Source of the DNA: CAZMVY01 sp964617875
Lineage (GTDB): Bacteria > Planctomycetota > Phycisphaerae > UBA1845 > PWPN01
Reading direction: 5' to 3'
Assembly (NCBI GenBank): GCA_964617875.1
Contig: CAZUAI010000005.1
Coordinates: 45,610 to 109,609, forward strand
Length of the DNA: 64,000 nt
This document shows positions 61,546 to 64,000 of the stretch, in pieces; position 1 is the first letter of the stretch; each line of letters begins with the position of its first letter. Made by a program: the position numbers and the translations under genes. The notes beneath the pieces are model-generated. The model did no database searches. It saw nothing but the letters and a program-made list of their open reading frames with translations, and had not been told where the DNA came from.

Positions 61546-63276
61546 CTACGACAGGCCGCCCATCTCCATCTCGTGCAGGCTCTTGCCCGCGGCCACCATC
61601 GGGTACACGTTCTCCTCCGGGTCCACGTGTACGTCCATCACGACCGGCCCCTCGGCCCGGAGCATCTGTTCGATCGCGTCACGCACCTCGCCGGGCTCCC
61701 GAACGGCCAGGCCCTTCGCTCCGAACGCCTCCGCCACACGCGCGAAATCCGGGTTCTTCATCACGCTGGCGACGTACCGCCTCTCGTAGAACAATTCCTG
61801 CCATTGCCGCACCATGCCCTGGAAGTGGTTGTTCAGGACGACCACCTTCACCGGCACGCAGTGCTCGACGGCGGTGCTCAGTTCCATGAGCGTCATGGCG
61901 AAGCTCCCGTCGCCGTCGATGTCGATCACGGTGCGGTCCGGACGGCCGAACGCCGCCCCGATCGCCGCCGGCAGGCCGAATCCCATCGTCCCCAGCCCGC
62001 CCGACGTGATCATCTGTCGCGGATAGCGCCACCGGTAGAACTGCGCCGCCCACATCTGGTGCTGGCCGACCCCCGTCGTGATGATCGCCTCGCTCCGCGT
62101 CGCCTCCCGCAGCTGGTCGATCACGTGCTGCGGCTTGATCCGCCCGTTGCTCCGTCCGTAGCTGAACGGGTATTGCTGCTTCCACTGCGCGATCTGCCCG
62201 AACCAGGCCGCCCGCTCGCGGTGCTCGAGCAGCGGAATCATCTCCGCGAGGATCGCCCGGGCGTCGCCCACGACCGGGATGTCCACATCCACGTTCTTGC
62301 TGATGCTCGAGGGGTCCACGTCGATGTGGATGATCCGTGCGTGCGGTGCAAACGTCTCGAGCTTTCCCGTCACGCGGTCGTCGAACCGCGCTCCGACGGC
62401 GATCAGCAGGTCGCAGTTCTGGACCGCGTAGTTCGCGTATGCGCTGCCGTGCATTCCCAGCATGTGCAGGGCCAGGCGCTCGTCCGCCGTCTCGTCGAAC
62501 GCTCCGAGGCCGAGCAGCGTCGTCGTCACCGGGATGTTCGCCTTGCGGGCCGCCTCGCGGATCGCGTCCGACGCGCCCGACAGGATGACGCCCCCGCCCA
62601 CGTACAGCACCGGGCGTTCGCTTGCGTTGATCGCCTCCGCCGCGAATCGGATCTGACGCAGGTTGCCCTTTGTCCGTGGCTTGTAGCCCGGCAGATCGAC
62701 CTCCGCCGGCCCCGGCGTCGCGACCGTCCGCACCTGCACGTCCTTCGGAATATCAACCAGCACCGCCCCCGGACGGCCCGTTGAGGCAATGTGAAACGCC
62801 TCCTTCGCGATTCGTGGCAGATCCTCGACGCGCTTGACCAGCACGTTGTGTTTCGTCACCGGCCGCGTCACGCCCGTCACGTCCGCCTCCTGGAAGGCGT
62901 CGTTGCCGATCGCCGCCGTCGCCACCTGCCCCGTGAACGCCACGACCGGAATGCTGTCCATATTGGCCGTCGCCAGCGCCGTAACGAGGTTTGTCGCCCC
63001 CGGCCCGCTCGTGGCGATGATGACGCCCACCCGGCCCGTCGCCCGGGCGTACCCGTCCGCCATGTGGCCCGCGCCCTGCTCGTGGCGGGAGAGAACGAAG
63101 CGGACCGGGCTTCCGTACAGCGCGTCGAACGTGGGCAGAATGGCCCCGCCGGGGTAGCCGAACGCGATCTCCACCCCTTGTTCGATCAGTGTCTCGTGAA
63201 GAAGCTGGGCCCCGCTCTTCGGCGGGGCGGATGCTGCGCCCTGTTCCTTCGAAACGGCATTCGTTTCGGACGCCAT
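61546..63276 (-). CDS. ilvB: Acetolactate synthase large (catalytic) subunit
   Basis: 576 residues from the ATG at 63276, supported by GGAAAGGA upstream; the frame is open 68 codons further, but that stretch includes the predicted leader. The pyrimidine-binding TPP domain has GYPGGAILPTFDAL and the catalytic Glu in SRHEQGAGHMADGYAR. The central domain carries VGARFDDRVTGK, the FAD-binding region. GDGSFAMTLMELSTAVEHC and VVVLNN form the TPP pyrophosphate motif. It makes acetolactate or acetohydroxybutyrate for branched-chain amino acids. It leads the operon ilvB-DUF502-ilvN. Confidence 0.96.
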   Translation of the reverse strand: MASETNAVSKEQGAASAPPKSGAQLLHETLIEQGVEIAFGYPGGAILPTFDALYGSPVRFVLSRHEQGAGHMADGYARATGRVGVIIATSGPGATNLVTALATANMDSIPVVAFTGQVATAAIGNDAFQEADVTGVTRPVTKHNVLVKRVEDLPRIAKEAFHIASTGRPGAVLVDIPKDVQVRTVATPGPAEVDLPGYKPRTKGNLRQIRFAAEAINASERPVLYVGGGVILSGASDAIREAARKANIPVTTTLLGLGAFDETADERLALHMLGMHGSAYANYAVQNCDLLIAVGARFDDRVTGKLETFAPHARIIHIDVDPSSISKNVDVDIPVVGDARAILAEMIPLLEHRERAAWFGQIAQWKQQYPFSYGRSNGRIKPQHVIDQLREATRSEAIITTGVGQHQMWAAQFYRWRYPRQMITSGGLGTMGFGLPAAIGAAFGRPDRTVIDIDGDGSFAMTLMELSTAVEHCVPVKVVVLNNHFQGMVRQWQELFYERRYVASVMKNPDFARVAEAFGAKGLAVREPGEVRDAIEQMLRAEGPVVMDVHVDPEENVYPMVAAGKSLHEMEMGGLS

Positions 63277-63485
63277 GGTTTTTATCCTTTCCAATAGGGT
63301 TCCCATGGTGAGATGCCGGCCGGGCCGCCGCACGCTGCGGCGAGTTTCCAAGGCCGGATCGGGCCGGACCGTTTGTAGACGGCGGCAACCCGGTCCCCGC
63401 AGGGACAGAGCCGCCATGAACCCGAACACCTCGCGCGATTCAGTTGTCAATGGCAGGGCCGTCAGGCCCAGCCAGATCACGACCC

Positions 63486-63514
63486 ATTATACCCGCCGGC
63501 GGCGGCAATGCCAG
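63486..63514 (-). promoter_or_regulatory. Promoter of the ilvB-DUF502-ilvN operon
   Basis: On the minus strand a consensus TATAAT (63486-63491) is 17 bases from a weak CTGGCA (63509-63514). The leader to the ATG at 63276 is about 200 bases; no attenuator-type terminator with U-tract is visible in it. Confidence 0.45.
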
Positions 63515-63534
63515 CGACCATCGTTGGTCGGGGG

Positions 63535-63566
63535 GACCGCCGTACGTGTGAAAGGGGTCAGGTGGC
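63535..63566. repeat. Partial end of the inverted-repeat element
   Basis: GACCGCCGTACGTGTG followed by AAAGGGGTCAGG matches the left end of copy 2, 60-70 bases away. Only one end is seen, so it may be a truncated or nested copy. Confidence 0.45.
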
Positions 63567-63601
63567 CCTATGCGGTTGTCAACGAGCCGCGGATATGAGA
63601 A

Positions 63602-63738
63602 TGCATGGCCGACCGTACGCAAAGGGGGTCAGGAACCCTTGCCGGATAGGCAGAACACCGCGTTCACGGAAGGCGGACGCCCTGGTGCGCCAGACCGTGG
63701 GCCAGAAAGGTTCCTGACCCGAATGGCACTGCCGTGAA
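63602..63738. repeat. Inverted-repeat element copy 2 (MITE/REP-like)
   Basis: Begins TGCATGGCCG, with inner arms GGGGGTCAGGAACCC and GGTTCCTGACCC, and a weaker right end CTGCCGTGAA. Its core is the reverse complement of copy 1 at 57132-57278, with similarity along about 100 bases. It lies upstream of the ilvB promoter, separated by the partial copy. Confidence 0.7.
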
Positions 63739-64000
63739 GAACCCGCCGTGCGGGACAGAGACCGAGCGTGTCCAGGGCTCCGGCGGACGGATCGGGGCAC
63801 TGTTTTGTGGCCGGGTTTGCGTCCCGGCGTCGATTGGTTGATGTCTCAGCCCTTTCCTGGCCGATGATTCCCATAGCCCTTCCCGGCTTGGCGCTCCACC
63901 AAAGCCAGGGAGGGCTTTGTCATGAATACCCTGGAGACGGTCGAAAGTACACCCCCAAGTTGCATAATCCGCACCTCGCACGAGCGAAGATCGTACGGAT
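63739..64000. other. Window end, no gene recognised
   Basis: About 260 bases with short open frames of no recognisable family. The only structure seen is the imperfect inverted repeat at 63875-63917. Confidence 0.4.
63875..63917. repeat. Imperfect hairpin near window end
   Basis: AGCCCTTCCCGGCTTGG and CCAAAGCCAGGGAGGGCT pair with few mismatches around a 7-base loop. It could be a REP-type palindrome or part of another mobile element; only one copy is visible. Confidence 0.4.

Noticed and set aside
63277..63480. A possible leader-peptide attenuator ahead of ilvB
   Set aside because: The upstream in-frame codons are not enriched in Leu, Ile or Val and no U-tailed terminator hairpin is visible, so attenuation is not supported.

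Overview
The window is GC-rich bacterial chromosome from a planctomycete, most likely of the Phycisphaerae. This assignment rests on the protein families present: a DUF1571 protein, a PEP-CTERM protein, a pseudopilin-like (FTLIELLVV) protein, and five secreted proteins ending in paired calcium-loop repeats that finish in CFNGPN. Sequence similarity searches were not possible, so family calls come from motifs read by eye.

Left part (1-14830). A truncated SGNH/GxDLY esterase and a DUF1571 protein are followed by a PEP-CTERM protein. Next come two minus-strand transcription units that look like one regulon. The first (14736 to 9275) encodes a DUF4861 protein, a KduI/IolB-type isomerase, two tandem hexuronate-type MFS transporters and a KduD-like dehydrogenase. 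The second (9163 to 3566) encodes three secreted proteins: two beta-propeller-like proteins and a glycosidase-like/discoidin/PKD protein. Both units carry a near-identical LacI-type palindrome (CTAAAnCGnTTTAG) next to a sigma70-like promoter, so they are probably co-induced by a uronate-containing glycan.

Middle-left (14916-27200). A CHASE2-class III nucleotide cyclase is followed by a GT39-type membrane glycosyltransferase, a pseudopilin and a dockerin-like secreted protein. The last of these lies downstream of a complete cobalamin riboswitch with a TTGACA promoter and two tandem intrinsic terminators. An FHA-GAF-PP2C protein, folK, a lipoprotein and fhs (formate-tetrahydrofolate ligase) complete this part.

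Centre (27277-53940). This is a large surface-polysaccharide locus, mostly on the minus strand. It holds six GT4-type glycosyltransferases, one GT2, a DegT-type aminotransferase, a UDP-galactopyranose-mutase-like flavoprotein, a LbH acetyltransferase, a PaaK/CapK-like enzyme, an O-antigen ligase, a deacetylase and a Wzx flippase. It also has a nonulosonate (sialic-acid type) module: a NeuB without its C-terminal SAF domain, a CMP-sugar synthetase fused to a KdsC-like phosphatase, and a FemAB/GNAT-like transferase. A decayed copy of the phosphatase domain lies upstream of a secreted protein. A pectate-lyase-like lipoprotein and a divergent N-acetyl sugar amidotransferase close the locus.

Right part (54304-64000). 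A large secreted Asp-box/dockerin-like protein is followed by a non-canonical EF-G-like GTPase, a membrane thioredoxin and an ilvB-DUF502-ilvN operon. Two copies of a ~140-bp inverted-repeat element (MITE/REP-like) lie just upstream of the EF-G-like and ilvB promoters. No tRNA, rRNA, CRISPR array or transposase gene was found.
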